Notes: a model not told the origin generated them from the letters alone. Counted from the first letter of the stretch, positions 1-8,521 are shown. The stretch: 64,000 nucleotides of DNA from Pseudomonas fluorescens (GCF_002022275.1 NZ_MSDF01000016.1:250301-314300); one strand, 5' to 3'. Program-made: numbers and translations.

Positions 1-7
1 CAGGGCT

Positions 8-175
8 CCCAAAACGGGGTGAAGCCAAAGGCTTCGGTGTTAAAGAGGGAATCCCCGGCCTGCCTGTACCGAGGTTCCCGAAACGGGTGTGGGGCGCGAC
101 GCGATCCGCATCAAGCACCCCGGGTGTAAAGAGGGGATTCTCGGCCTGCCTGTACCAAGGTCCCCGAAACTGGGT
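8..175. repeat. Degenerate tandem direct repeats, non-coding
   Basis: A block of about 52 bases at 38-88 recurs at 124-175. Both copies share AAAGAGG, then CGGCCTGCCTGTACC, then a CCCGAAAC-GGGT motif that can form a small hairpin. A third, truncated copy of the last motif lies at 8-20, so the array probably continues off the left edge. Small reading frames cross the block, but none has a ribosome binding site or a recognisable product. The strong terminator at 245-277 lies downstream on the plus strand, so the array may be transcribed. I do not recognise the family. Confidence 0.6.
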
Positions 176-244
176 AGTACTGGGGTTGTTGCAGGGCGCG
201 TGCCAAAGTTTGCAATGTGTGCCAAAAAATTTCTCCAGAAAGCG

Positions 245-277
245 CAAAGCCCCGGAATACGGGGCTTTGGTGTTTTC
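245..277 (+). terminator. Rho-independent terminator
   Basis: A perfect 10-base-pair stem (245-254 with 260-269) has a 5-base loop and is followed by GTGTTTT. It faces rightward. No plus-strand gene precedes it inside the window, so it ends either a gene beyond the left edge or a transcript covering the tandem repeats. Confidence 0.75.
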
Positions 278-377
278 AGGATTTAATGTTTTCTTAATTG
301 GGCGCGTGTTTCGGGCGTTGGATCCGTGCCCGATGCCGGTTCGTGGTGCATTGAAGCGGTGCACAGTCCTGGAACTT

Positions 378-510
378 GATCGTTCCCACGCTCCGCGTGG
401 AAATGCATCGTGTGACGCTCCGCGTCACCATTGCACCGATCTAACGTTGCGGTGAGGCTTGGACGCGGAGCGTCCGGGGAGGCATTCCCACGCGGAGCGT
501 GGGAACGATC
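378..510. repeat. REP-type element, GATCGTTCCCACGC family
   Basis: The outer arms GATCGTTCCCACGCTCCGCG (from 378) and its reverse complement (ending at 510) enclose smaller hairpins built from GACGCTCCGCGTC-like units. The same family recurs at 10544-10623. It ends two bases before the ntrC stop codon, so it could act as the 3' stabilising structure of the ntrBC mRNA. Confidence 0.8.
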
Positions 511-512
511 AA

Positions 513-1949
513 CTAGCCCTCATCACCCTCATCATCATCCCCACCATCCACCTTCATGCCCAACTCCTTGATCTTGCGCGTCAGGGTGTTGCGGCCCCAG
601 CCCAGCAGCACGGCGGCGTCGCGGCGGCGGCCGGCGGTGTGTTTCAGGGCGGTTTCGATCATGATCCGCTCGAACGCCGGTACGGCGCTGTCCAGCAGGT
701 TCGACTGGCCACGTGCCAGGGCCTGATCGGCCCATTGGCGCAGTGCCTGCTCCCAGTTGGTCACCGGGGCCGAATCCTGCGGCAGGCTCAACAGCTCCGG
801 CGGCAGGTCGCTGATGTGCACTTCGCGCCCGGACGCCATCACGGTGATCCAGCGGCAGGTGTTCTCCAGCTGACGCACGTTGCCCGGCCACGGCAGGTTT
901 TTCAGGTATTCCTCGGTCTCGCTTTTCAGCAATTTCGGCTCAACTGCCAGTTCTTGCGCCGCACGGCTGAGGAAGTGGCGGGCCAGCGTCGGAATGTCTT
1001 CGCGGCGGTCCGACATGCGCGGAATGTGGATGCGGATCACGTTGAGGCGGTGGAACAAGTCCTCACGGAATTTGCCCGCGTGCACCAGGGTTTCGAGGTT
1101 CTGGTGGGTCGCCGCGATGATGCGCACGTCGACCTTGACCGGCGTGTGCCCGCCAACGCGATAGAACTCACCATCGGCCAGCACGCGCAGCAAGCGCGTT
1201 TGGGTGTCAGCCGGCATATCGCCGATTTCATCAAGGAACAGCGTGCCACCGTCCGCCTGTTCAAAGCGCCCGCGACGCAGGTTGGCTGCACCGGTGAACG
1301 CGCCTTTCTCATGGCCGAACAGCTCGGACTCCATCAAATCCTTGGGAATCGCCGCCATGTTCAGCGCGATAAACGGCGAAGCCGCTCGCGGGCTGTGACG
1401 GTGCAGCGCATGCGCCACCAGCTCTTTACCGGTGCCCGATTCGCCGTTGATCAGCACGGTGATGTTGGAGTGGCTCAAGCGCCCGATGGCGCGAAACACT
1501 TCCTGCATCGCCGGCGCTTCGCCGATGATTTCCGGGGTGCGGGTCAGGGCCGGTGGGGCTTCCTGATTTTGCTGTTCCTGGGCGTGCTGGTTGGCGCGCT
1601 TGACCAGCGCCACGGCCTCGTCCACGTCGAACGGCTTGGGCAGGTATTCAAAGGCGCCGCCCTGGTAAGACGCGACAGCGCTGTCCAGGTCGGAGTGCGC
1701 GGTCATGATGATCACCGGCAAGCGCGGGTGCTGCTCGCGAATCCGCGCCAGCAAGTCCAGGCCACTGGCGCCGGGCATGCGGATGTCGGAGATGATCACG
1801 TCCGGCTGCTGGCGAGCCAGGCGGCTCATCACCCCATCGGCGCTGTCGAAGCTCTGGGTGGTCATGCCTTCCTGTTGCAAGGCTTTCTCGAGGACCCAGC
1901 GGATAGAACGGTCGTCATCGACGATCCAGACAGTTTCACTACGGCTCAT
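513..1949 (-). CDS. ntrC: Nitrogen regulation response regulator NtrC (GlnG)
   Basis: This is a 478-residue sigma54-dependent activator of normal family length. The N-terminal receiver domain has the phospho-acceptor Asp in ISDIRMP near residue 54. The AAA+ domain carries Walker A GESGTGKE and the sigma54-contact loop GAFTGA. A Fis-type helix-turn-helix at the C terminus includes [19 protein letters not shown]. NtrB phosphorylates it under nitrogen limitation, and it then activates glnA and other nitrogen genes. Its start overlaps the ntrB stop by 4 bases, so the two are translationally coupled. The stop is TAG at 513-515, next to a REP element. Confidence 0.97.
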   Translation of the reverse strand: MSRSETVWIVDDDRSIRWVLEKALQQEGMTTQSFDSADGVMSRLARQQPDVIISDIRMPGASGLDLLARIREQHPRLPVIIMTAHSDLDSAVASYQGGAFEYLPKPFDVDEAVALVKRANQHAQEQQNQEAPPALTRTPEIIGEAPAMQEVFRAIGRLSHSNITVLINGESGTGKELVAHALHRHSPRAASPFIALNMAAIPKDLMESELFGHEKGAFTGAANLRRGRFEQADGGTLFLDEIGDMPADTQTRLLRVLADGEFYRVGGHTPVKVDVRIIAATHQNLETLVHAGKFREDLFHRLNVIRIHIPRMSDRREDIPTLARHFLSRAAQELAVEPKLLKSETEEYLKNLPWPGNVRQLENTCRWITVMASGREVHISDLPPELLSLPQDSAPVTNWEQALRQWADQALARGQSNLLDSAVPAFERIMIETALKHTAGRRRDAAVLLGWGRNTLTRKIKELGMKVDGGDDDEGDEG

Positions 1950-3031
1950 GTCGATGGGGCTCCTTGTTCCAGTGGCAGAAAGATCGAGAAGGTGGTGTGG
2001 CCGGGATGGCTTTCACACTCGATCAGACCCTGGTGCTGGCTGATGATGTTCTGGGTAATGGCCAGGCCCAGCCCGGTACCGTCCGGGCGGCCACTGACCA
2101 TGGGAAAGAAGATGGTTTCCTGCAGGTCCGCAGGAATGCCCGGGCCGTTGTCGATGATCTCGACCTTGGTCACCAGGCGATGGCGCACATGGCCGATGGT
2201 GAACTGGCGCAGGGCGCGGGTGCGCAAGCTGATGCGGCCCAGGCGCAGTTCGTTCTGGCTGCTGATGGCTTGCATGGCGTTGCGCACAATATTGAGCACC
2301 GCCTGAATCATCTGCTCACGGTCGATCAATACGTCGGGGATGCTTGGGTCGTAGTCGCGCACCAGGGTGATGCAACCCTGGCTTTCGGCTTCCACCAGTT
2401 GGCAAACACGCTCCAGCACCTCGTGCACGTTGGTCATCGCCAGGGACGGCAGCTTGTTGGAGCCGAGCATGCGGTCCACCAGGTTTCGCAGGCGGTCGGC
2501 CTCTTCGATGATGACGTTGGTGTAGTCCTTGAGATGCTCCTCCGGCAGCTCGCGGGCCAACAACTGCGCGGCACCGCGAATCCCGCCCAGCGGGTTCTTG
2601 ATCTCGTGGGCCAGGCCGCGCACCAGCATCTTGCTGGTTTCCTGTTTGGACAGCTGCGCTTCTTCTTTGGTGATGCGTAGCAGGCGGTCGCGGGGGTGCA
2701 CTTCGAGCAGCAGCAGGGTCGCGCCGTTGCTCAGGATCGGGGTTACGGCGTAATCGACGGTCAGCGTCTGGCCGGTGAGCGCGGTGAGCATCGCCTCGCG
2801 CTTGGTGAATGGGTGTGCCTGCTCCACCGCCTGGCGTAACGAACTCAGGGCTTCGGCCGACTCGGTGAACAATTCGCTGATGAACTGCCCATGGCTGCGC
2901 TGGCCGCTGATGGCCAGGAGCATCTCCGCCGCCGGGTTCATGTACTCAAGACGCAAGTCGTCGTTGAGCAGGATGGTCGCGGTGGTCAGGTTGTCGAGTA
3001 ACAAACGGTGCAGTGCATCGCTGATGGTCAT
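1946..3031 (-). CDS. ntrB: Nitrogen regulation sensor histidine kinase NtrB (GlnL)
   Basis: This is a 361-residue cytoplasmic kinase. A PAS domain (about residues 10-120) precedes a HisKA dimerisation helix with the phosphorylated His in GLAHEIKNPLGG near residue 140. The ATPase domain follows, with the N box VLNIVRNAMQA, DNGPGIP and GTGLGLA. It phosphorylates and dephosphorylates NtrC in response to PII. The frame is open further upstream, but the ATG at 3029-3031 gives the family length and a conserved start, so the longer form is rejected. It forms an operon with ntrC. Confidence 0.95.
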   Translation of the reverse strand: MTISDALHRLLLDNLTTATILLNDDLRLEYMNPAAEMLLAISGQRSHGQFISELFTESAEALSSLRQAVEQAHPFTKREAMLTALTGQTLTVDYAVTPILSNGATLLLLEVHPRDRLLRITKEEAQLSKQETSKMLVRGLAHEIKNPLGGIRGAAQLLARELPEEHLKDYTNVIIEEADRLRNLVDRMLGSNKLPSLAMTNVHEVLERVCQLVEAESQGCITLVRDYDPSIPDVLIDREQMIQAVLNIVRNAMQAISSQNELRLGRISLRTRALRQFTIGHVRHRLVTKVEIIDNGPGIPADLQETIFFPMVSGRPDGTGLGLAITQNIISQHQGLIECESHPGHTTFSIFLPLEQGAPST

Positions 3032-3114
3032 CAGGACCTCTTTTGGAGCAAGGCGCGGGCTACGGGCACACGCTGATACAAGGAAAATGCAAAAACCAAA
3101 CCAAGGCTCCGAAA

Positions 3115-3152
3115 AGAAGCGCGAAACCCCTGAAATGGGTGTTTTGGGCGCG
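3115..3152 (-). terminator. Terminator-like hairpin upstream of ntrB
   Basis: Arms GCGCGAAACCC (from 3119) and GGGTGTTTTGGGCGC (3137-3151) can pair with a bulge. On the minus strand the stem is followed by a pyrimidine-rich tract (TTCTTTTC). It lies between the hypothetical gene and ntrB and may reduce read-through into ntrBC. The rest of 3032-3305 shows no convincing gene or promoter. Confidence 0.45.
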
Positions 3153-3305
3153 AAACTGTGGCGTTCTGCCAGCTTGTTCGTGAAGTTTCGAACCAAAATG
3201 GGCTGATCAGGTGAGAAGGGTGCAACGTATCGCACCAATATAGTGCAGTTTGGCGAAGTCTGTTCAGGAACAGCTCAAAGGCAGGCTTAAGGCGGTCGGC
3301 AGGAT

Positions 3306-3917
3306 TCAGGAAGGCTTTTTGGGGGTGTTCTTGCGATTGTTCAGGCAGGGCTTGATGACTTCGTGCAGGTCGTCATTGTCTTGGGGCAGGACAAACTCGG
3401 CGGTCAACGGGGCGTCGCCGGGGATGGAGGAGGGCAATGTCATCTTGATGAGTTGGCCGCGCATGGCATCGGTGATCCATTCGCGTAATTCCTGGCGATT
3501 GGCGGGCATGGTGAGTTTGAACAGCACGCCATGTTGCTGGGAGGGCTCTGCGCTGTAGTAGCCGTTGACGCGGTAGGTGCGGGTGGGAAGGGGGCCGGTG
3601 GTGAGGCTGAGCGGGCCGGTGGAGCGGGCATCCGGGCCTTCATACATGTCGGGCTTGAAGTGCAGCTCGTCGGTGTGGGTGAGCAGTGAGATCATCGGGC
3701 GAGAAGGGGAGCGATAACAGGCGACTTGCAGGATCGCAATGCTGGTTTTGTCCATATGAGTCGCGATGCCGTTGATTCTGGCGTGCACCATCGTGCTGTC
3801 CGGGTAAGGCTGCTCGATCGTCCAGGCATCCGGTTCGTCAGCGCTCGTTACGTGTGGTTCGGTCGGTGGGCTGAGCGCAAGCAGCAGCGAACATAAAGCC
3901 TTGCAACTGAGATTCAT
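3306..3917 (-). CDS. Hypothetical secreted protein
   Basis: The predicted product is 203 residues from the ATG at 3915-3917. The N terminus MNLSCKALCSLLLALSPP resembles a Sec signal peptide. The rest is soluble and mixed alpha/beta, with no motif I recognise. It ends in a basic tail (NNRKNTPKKPS). The Shine-Dalgarno sequence is weak. An upstream in-frame Met would add 44 residues but would place the signal-like segment inside the protein. It lies 133 bases downstream of the chorismate mutase gene on the same strand, in a variable stretch between ntrB and glnA. Function unknown. Confidence 0.6.
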   Translation of the reverse strand: MNLSCKALCSLLLALSPPTEPHVTSADEPDAWTIEQPYPDSTMVHARINGIATHMDKTSIAILQVACYRSPSRPMISLLTHTDELHFKPDMYEGPDARSTGPLSLTTGPLPTRTYRVNGYYSAEPSQQHGVLFKLTMPANRQELREWITDAMRGQLIKMTLPSSIPGDAPLTAEFVLPQDNDDLHEVIKPCLNNRKNTPKKPS

Positions 3918-4020
3918 CACAAAATCCGTCAACGATTGGCGGTTGGGGGGCCGCATCGTAGAGGGCTGAGTGCTCAAGATGTATCGGACAATTCCGGCAT
4001 TCCAATAATCCTGTGGGAAA

Positions 4021-4044
4021 GGGCCTTGAATGATGCAGGCCCGG
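4021..4044 (-). terminator. Possible weak terminator after aroQ
   Basis: A GGGCC/GGCCC hairpin with a long loop is followed on the minus strand by CTTTCCC. The stem is short, so this is only suggestive. Confidence 0.3.
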
Positions 4045-4050
4045 TTCACT

Positions 4051-4587
4051 TCAAGGCTGGTAAATGCACAGTTCGGCAGTGGCGCGAGTCATGGCGATTT
4101 GTTGCAGGGGGTCGTAAAGCGGTTGGTGCACGGCCTGCGCAACCCATTGCGGGCACTGGGGGTTGCTGCGTTCGGGGCTGAAGTCGGCCAGTTGTTGCAG
4201 CAGGCTTTTTTGCAGTTGATCCAGTGCCGGGCGAATTTTCCCGACCAGGTCCGGGCGCGGGGTGTCAGGGGCTTTGCCCTTGAAATGCCAGTCGGACAGG
4301 TGGGTGTATTGCACCAGTTTATTGGCTTCGATCTGGGCGGCGAAAAACTGCGCGGCTGCTTCAGGTGCGAGTGAGTAGCCTGGGGCCTGGGTTCTCACGC
4401 TGGCGAGCACGTCCTGTTCCCGGGGGCGGTCTTCCACGGCTTTGTGGCTGTCCCATTTGCTCAGGGCGACCTGGTCGGCGATGGCCAGGCGTTCGGCGAT
4501 GCTGTTGAGCAGCGGTTCGAGAGTGGCGGGCGCGGCGTTTGCTGTGGCACTGAAAAATAACAGAGCGAACACAAGTCGATACTTCAA
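4051..4587 (-). CDS. aroQ: Periplasmic chorismate mutase, AroQ gamma class
   Basis: This 178-residue protein has a clear Sec signal peptide (MKYRLVFALLFFSATANA, cleavage before APATL). The mature region is all-helical: LLNSIAERLAIADQVALSKW begins the first long helix, followed by QVLASV-type and AAQFFAAQIEANKLVQ segments. This is the pattern of exported AroQ gamma chorismate mutases, which convert chorismate to prephenate outside the cytoplasm. The start codon is TTG at 4585-4587, chosen because AGGAG lies seven bases upstream and it gives the complete signal peptide. Why some bacteria export this enzyme is unsettled. A REPIN starts 13 bases upstream of the start codon. Confidence 0.85.
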   Translation of the reverse strand: MKYRLVFALLFFSATANAAPATLEPLLNSIAERLAIADQVALSKWDSHKAVEDRPREQDVLASVRTQAPGYSLAPEAAAQFFAAQIEANKLVQYTHLSDWHFKGKAPDTPRPDLVGKIRPALDQLQKSLLQQLADFSPERSNPQCPQWVAQAVHQPLYDPLQQIAMTRATAELCIYQP

Positions 4588-4599
4588 GGCTGATCTCCT

Positions 4600-4686
4600 G
4601 TGGGAGCGGGCTTGCCCGCGATGGCGGTGTGTCAGTCATACAACAGGTCGCTGACAGTGCGCTATCGCAGGCAAGCCAGCTCCCAC
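4600..4686. repeat. REPIN (inverted pair of REP sequences)
   Basis: GTGGGAGCGGGCTTGCCCGCGAT at the left faces ATCGCAGGCAAGCCAGC-TCCCAC at the right. The arms are diverged subtypes (CGGGC versus CTGGC). It lies immediately upstream of the aroQ ribosome binding site. Confidence 0.9.
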
Positions 4687-4834
4687 ATTTTTAATTGGGT
4701 TTGCAGGTTATGAGCGGCGTCAGGCAGAGGCTACCTCAACTTGCGCGGTTGCCTACAGTTACGCCAGAATCCGCCGGCTTGTACGGCTGGCTTGTCGTCT
4801 CTAAGGTTGCCCGGTCGCTGCTCATCAGCGATCA

Positions 4835-5014
4835 GGTTTAGTAGCCTGAGGGTAAGTTAAGTTCGTACCGCGCCGATCTTTATGGTGGCTGTGCGCAGGG
4901 CATCTTCGGGTGCGCCGGTTTTGCTTAACTTCCCCGGTCTACTAACCTGCGCACAGCTGCCACCCAATCGTTTAGTAGCGAGTCGATGGCGGCCTCATTC
5001 GAGGAAGTTAAGCC
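4835..5014 (+). promoter_or_regulatory. Structured leader with one block in two direct and one inverted copy
   Basis: Block copies are: direct at 4835-4861 (GGTTTAGTAG then GGTAAGTTAAG); inverted at 4923-4947 (GCTTAACTTCCCC then CTACTAACC); direct again at 4970-5013 (GTTTAGTAG then GGAAGTTAAGC). The last copy contains the ribosome binding site GAGGAAG (5001-5007). The inverted copy can therefore pair with either direct copy. A second long stem pairs 4884-4899 (GGTGGCTGTGCGCAGG) with 4946-4964, and a C(UUCG)G hairpin sits at 4900-4913. The design looks like a translational switch or riboregulator. The rest of 4687-4834 holds a CGCTG/CAGCG hairpin (4816-4830) and no gene. Confidence 0.6.
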
Positions 5015-5254
5015 ATGTTCAAGCCAACGCCAAACCCACCACCATCCGTCTTCATCATCGCCCCCGACGCCGACGACGAAGCCCTGATGATCAACAGTTT
5101 TGAAACCTTCTCGTCCGTCAGCACCCTGTTGCTGGACCTGTCCGAAGAGCTGGACGGCAAGCACCGCGATGCTGCCCTGGCCATTCACCAACTCAGTGCA
5201 ATGGGCACGCAGATAGCTGCCAGGATGCTCGATCGCCACGTCCCGGTTGGTTAA
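5015..5254 (+). CDS. Small DUF6124/DUF3077-like protein
   Basis: The product is 79 residues. It has a proline-rich start (MFKPTPNPPP), then FIIAPDADDEALMINSFE and two predicted helices (SSVSTLLLDLSEELDG and DAALAIHQLSAMGTQIAARML). This matches small Pseudomonas proteins I associate with DUF6124 or DUF3077, although it lacks the longer N-terminal segment of many members. No signal peptide or membrane segment is seen. The function of the family is unknown. The start is fixed by GAGGAAG eight bases upstream, inside a repeat block that could fold over it. A bidirectional terminator follows. Confidence 0.8.
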   Translation: MFKPTPNPPPSVFIIAPDADDEALMINSFETFSSVSTLLLDLSEELDGKHRDAALAIHQLSAMGTQIAARMLDRHVPVG

Positions 5255-5263
5255 ATTCCGGGC

Positions 5264-5296
5264 AAAAAAAAGACCGCCCAAGGGCGGTCTTTTTTC
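5264..5296. terminator. Bidirectional rho-independent terminator
   Basis: A 9-base-pair stem AGACCGCCC/GGGCGGTCT with a 2-base loop is flanked by an A run and a T run. It serves both the DUF6124-like gene and glnA, which converge here. Confidence 0.9.
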
Positions 5297-5325
5297 ATCA
5301 CGCCGCTTTACGCGGCGCTACTGGA

Positions 5326-6732
5326 TCAGCAGCTGTAGTACAGCTCGTATTCCAGCGGGTGTACGAAGGTGCGTACTTTGATTTCTTCTTCGCTTTTCAG
5401 CTCGATGTAGGCATCGATGAAGTCGTCGCTGAATACGCCGCCTTTGGTCAGGAACGCACGGCCCTTGTCCAGCTCTTCCAGGGCTTCTTTCAGGCTGCCG
5501 CACACTTGTGGGATCTCTTTGGCCTCTTCAGGCGGCAGGTCGTACAAGTTTTTGTCAGCAGCGTCGCCAGGGTGGATCTTGTTCTGGATACCGTCCAGAC
5601 CGGCCATTACCAAGGCAGCGAAGGCCAGGTACGGGTTGGCTGCCGGGTCCGGGAAACGTGCTTCGATACGGCGAGCGCGAGGGCTGGACACGTAAGGAAT
5701 ACGGATCGAGGCGGAACGGTTACGGGCCGAGTAGGCCAGCATTACCGGTGCTTCAAAACCTGGGACCAGACGCTTGTAGGAGTTGGTCGACGGGTTGGTG
5801 AAGCCGTTCAGGGCCTTACCGTGCTTGATGATACCGCCGATGAAGTACAGGGCGGTGTCGGACAGGCCGGCATAACCTTCGCCAGCGAAGGTGTTCTTGC
5901 CATCTTTGGCGATGGACAGGTGAACGTGCATACCCGAACCGTTATCGCCGTACAGTGGCTTAGGCATGAAGGTAGCGGTACGGCCGTAGGCATCAGCCAC
6001 GTTGTGTACGCAGTACTTCAGGGTTTGAACTTCGTCAGCCTTGGCAACCAGGGTGTTGAACTTCACGCCGATTTCGTTCTGGCCGGCAGTTGCCACTTCG
6101 TGGTGGTGAACTTCGATAACCAGGCCCATTTCTTCCATGGCGTTGCACATGGAGGTACGGATTTCGTGGTCGTGGTCGAACGGCGGAACCGGGAAGTAGC
6201 CACCTTTGATACCTGGACGGTGGCCTTTGTTGCCGCCTTCCACGTCCTGGTCGGACATCCACGAACCTTGTTCGGAGAAGATTTTGAACATGGAGCCGGA
6301 GATGTCGGACTTGAACTTGACCGAATCAAAGATGAAGAATTCTGGTTCCGGACCTACGAATACGGTGTCGCCGATACCGGTCGACTTCAGGTATTCCTCG
6401 GCACGCTTGGCGATCGCACGTGGGTCACGGTCGTAGCCTTGCATGGTCGAAGGCTCGATCACGTCGCAGACGATGATCAGCGTTGGGTCTTCGGTGAACG
6501 GGTCGAGTACGGCAGTGCTGTCGTCCGGCATCAGGATCATGTCGGAGGCTTCGATGCCTTTCCAGCCAGAGATGGAGGAGCCGTCGAACATTTTGCCTTC
6601 TTCGAAGAAAGCATCATCCAGCGCGTCGCGAGCCGGCATGGTCACGTGGTGCTGAGTACCTTTAGTGTCCGTGAAGCGCAGATCAATCCATTTAACGTCA
6701 TGATCTTTGATGAGTTGAACCGACTTCGACAT
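5326..6732 (-). CDS. glnA: Glutamine synthetase type I
   Basis: This 468-residue enzyme makes glutamine from glutamate, ammonia and ATP as a dodecamer. Visible motifs are DGSSI (about residue 50), the metal-binding FGPEPEFF-type segment, NGSGMHVH, the ATP/substrate segment [11 protein letters not shown], and the adenylylation loop NLYDLPPEE with its Tyr near residue 398, as in GS I-beta enzymes regulated by GlnE. The start is the ATG at 6730-6732 behind CGGAGGA; an upstream in-frame Met would make it too long. It is expressed from a sigma54 promoter with NtrC-like sites and separated from ntrBC by three small genes. Confidence 0.98.
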   Translation of the reverse strand: MSKSVQLIKDHDVKWIDLRFTDTKGTQHHVTMPARDALDDAFFEEGKMFDGSSISGWKGIEASDMILMPDDSTAVLDPFTEDPTLIIVCDVIEPSTMQGYDRDPRAIAKRAEEYLKSTGIGDTVFVGPEPEFFIFDSVKFKSDISGSMFKIFSEQGSWMSDQDVEGGNKGHRPGIKGGYFPVPPFDHDHEIRTSMCNAMEEMGLVIEVHHHEVATAGQNEIGVKFNTLVAKADEVQTLKYCVHNVADAYGRTATFMPKPLYGDNGSGMHVHLSIAKDGKNTFAGEGYAGLSDTALYFIGGIIKHGKALNGFTNPSTNSYKRLVPGFEAPVMLAYSARNRSASIRIPYVSSPRARRIEARFPDPAANPYLAFAALVMAGLDGIQNKIHPGDAADKNLYDLPPEEAKEIPQVCGSLKEALEELDKGRAFLTKGGVFSDDFIDAYIELKSEEEIKVRTFVHPLEYELYYSC

Positions 6733-6834
6733 GGTGTCCTCCGGGTGGCTTCGGGCTGGGGTAGTGGAGTTAGCCCTTAGAATGTGGGTGATGCCGGCGC
6801 GAATACTCGACCAAGGCAACCTGCCTCACAAGAG

Positions 6835-6850
6835 AGCAAATTGCATGCCA
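6835..6850 (-). promoter_or_regulatory. Sigma54 promoter of glnA
   Basis: On the minus strand the sequence TGGCATGCAATTTGCT has the GG-N10-GC spacing required for RpoN. The -24 GG lies at 6848-6849 and the -12 GC at 6836-6837. The start of transcription would fall near 6824, about 90 bases before the glnA ATG. Confidence 0.85.
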
Positions 6851-6883
6851 GTGCGCCAACATGGCCTTTTTGCCTCAAAATGG

Positions 6884-6969
6884 CCCCTATAAAGGTGCAA
6901 TCCGTTGAAACGGAATAAAAAGCGCACCTCAATGTAGCGCTTATTTGCGCAAATGACCCGTTTTGGTGC
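6884..6969 (-). promoter_or_regulatory. Three NtrC-like enhancer sites
   Basis: Sites fitting GCACC-N5-GGTGC are seen at 6884-6898 (one good half, GGTGCA), 6924-6938 (GCACC plus a 3/5 half) and 6955-6969 (GGTGC plus a 3/5 half). Taking 6824 as the start, the two upstream sites centre near -107 and -138. These positions are close to the known NtrC sites of enteric glnA. The region between glnA and thiI holds no gene. Confidence 0.6.
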
Positions 6970-7018
6970 GCGTTACGCCTGATGCATATTAACTGGTTAA
7001 ACCTTGAGCGATTTCCGC

Positions 7019-7024
7019 TATAAT
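7019..7024 (+). promoter_or_regulatory. Probable -10 box for thiI
   Basis: A perfect TATAAT precedes thiI by 42 bases. A -35 at standard spacing is poor (GTTAAA at 6996-7001). Confidence 0.45.
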
Positions 7025-7066
7025 CCGCGCCCCCCTTTTTCAGCAGGCCCGGCGCGCGCTGTTTCC

Positions 7067-8521
7067 ATGAAATTAATCGTAAAAGTCTTCCCCGAGATCA
7101 CCATCAAAAGCCGACCGGTACGGATGCGTTTCATCCGTCAATTGGCCAAGAACATTCGTGCCGTGCTCCGCGATCTGGACCCGGCTGTGGTGGTGAATGG
7201 CGTGTGGGACAACCTCGAGCTGGAAACCCGCCTGACCGACGCCAAAGCCCTGAAGGACATGACCGAGCGCCTGAGCTGCATGCCGGGTATCGCGCATTTC
7301 CTGCAGGTCGACGAGTACCCGCTGGGCGACTTCGACGACATCACCGACAAGTGCAAACAGCACTTTGGCGGCGAGCTTGAAGGGAAGATTTTTTCGGTGC
7401 GTTGCAAGCGTGCCGGCAAGCACCCGTTCAGCTCCATGGACGTTGAAAAATACGTCGGCAGCAAGCTGCGTCGCGAGTGCGGCGCCGCCGGAATTTCCCT
7501 GAAAGCACCGCAAATTGAAGTGCGCATGGAAATTCGCGACCAACGGTTGTTTGTGATCCACAGCCAGCACAACAGCATCGGCGGCTACCCCTTGGGCGCC
7601 CTGGAACAGACCCTGGTACTCATGTCCGGCGGTTTCGATTCCACGGTGGCGGCTTACCAGATCATGCGCCGCGGCCTGATGAGCCACTTCTGCTTCTTTA
7701 ACCTGGGCGGGCGTGCACACGAATTGGGCGTGATGGAAGTCGCGCACTTCATCTGGAAGAAGTACGGCAGCTCCCAGCGCGTGTTATTTGTCAGTGTGCC
7801 GTTTGAGGAAGTGCTCGGCGAAATTCTCGGCAAAGTCGATAACAGTCATATGGGCGTGGTATTGAAGCGTATGATGTTGCGCGCCGCGTCCAGGATCGCC
7901 GATCAGTTGCAGATCGACGCGCTGGTGACCGGCGAAGCGATTTCCCAGGTGTCCAGCCAGACGCTGCCCAACCTGTCGCTGATCGACTGTGTGACCGAAA
8001 AGCTGGTATTGCGCCCGCTGATCGCCAGCCACAAACAGGACATCATCGACCTGGCCGAAGAAATCGGCACGGCGGATTTCGCCAAGCACATGCCTGAATA
8101 TTGCGGGGTCATCTCGGTGAACCCCAAGACCCACGCCAAGCGCAACCGCGTGGAGTACGAAGAGCAACAGTTCGACATGGCGATTCTGGAGCGTGCGCTC
8201 GAGAACGCCAAAATGGTGCCAATCGATCGCGTGATCGACGAATTGGGCCAGGACGTAAAAATCGAAGAAGTCAGCGAAGCCCTGGCGGGCCAGATTGTCG
8301 TCGACATCCGTCACCCGGATGCCGCTGAAGATGAGCCGCTGGAAATCGCTGGCATCGACGTGCAAACGCTGCCGTTCTACGCACTGAACGCGCGTTTCAA
8401 GGAACTGGATAACAGCCGTCAGTACCTGCTGTATTGCGACAAAGGCGTGATGAGTCGCCTGCATGCCCACCATTTGCTCAGTGAGGGGCATGCCAATGTG
8501 CGCGTTTATCGACCGAGCTAA
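7067..8521 (+). CDS. thiI: tRNA 4-thiouridine synthase / thiamine sulfurtransferase ThiI
   Basis: This 484-residue cytoplasmic enzyme adenylates and thiolates U8 of tRNA and passes sulfur to ThiS. It has an N-terminal ferredoxin-like region and THUMP domain (to about residue 165), then the PP-loop [13 protein letters not shown] near residues 185-197. A central conserved Cys lies in EYCGVI, and a C-terminal rhodanese domain carries the persulfide Cys in YCDKGVMS near residue 456, as in E. coli. The ATG at 7067 matches the conserved family start MKLIVK; a longer in-frame start is not needed. Confidence 0.96.
   Translation: MKLIVKVFPEITIKSRPVRMRFIRQLAKNIRAVLRDLDPAVVVNGVWDNLELETRLTDAKALKDMTERLSCMPGIAHFLQVDEYPLGDFDDITDKCKQHFGGELEGKIFSVRCKRAGKHPFSSMDVEKYVGSKLRRECGAAGISLKAPQIEVRMEIRDQRLFVIHSQHNSIGGYPLGALEQTLVLMSGGFDSTVAAYQIMRRGLMSHFCFFNLGGRAHELGVMEVAHFIWKKYGSSQRVLFVSVPFEEVLGEILGKVDNSHMGVVLKRMMLRAASRIADQLQIDALVTGEAISQVSSQTLPNLSLIDCVTEKLVLRPLIASHKQDIIDLAEEIGTADFAKHMPEYCGVISVNPKTHAKRNRVEYEEQQFDMAILERALENAKMVPIDRVIDELGQDVKIEEVSEALAGQIVVDIRHPDAAEDEPLEIAGIDVQTLPFYALNARFKELDNSRQYLLYCDKGVMSRLHAHHLLSEGHANVRVYRPS

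Noticed and set aside
331..366. GGTGCA...GGTGCAC repeats resembling an NtrC site
   Set aside because: The halves are direct, not inverted, and lie downstream of ntrC with no gene to control.
459..2306. Long plus-strand frame across ntrC and the end of ntrB
   Set aside because: It begins inside a REP element and is opposite two unmistakable regulator genes.
4882..5103. 73-codon frame overlapping the DUF6124-like gene and its leader
   Set aside because: It runs through the inverted-repeat leader, lacks a ribosome binding site, and ends in an Arg-rich stretch typical of an out-of-frame reading.
7004..7066. Upstream in-frame extension of thiI
   Set aside because: It would add 21 residues not found in the family and would place the coding start over the TATAAT box.
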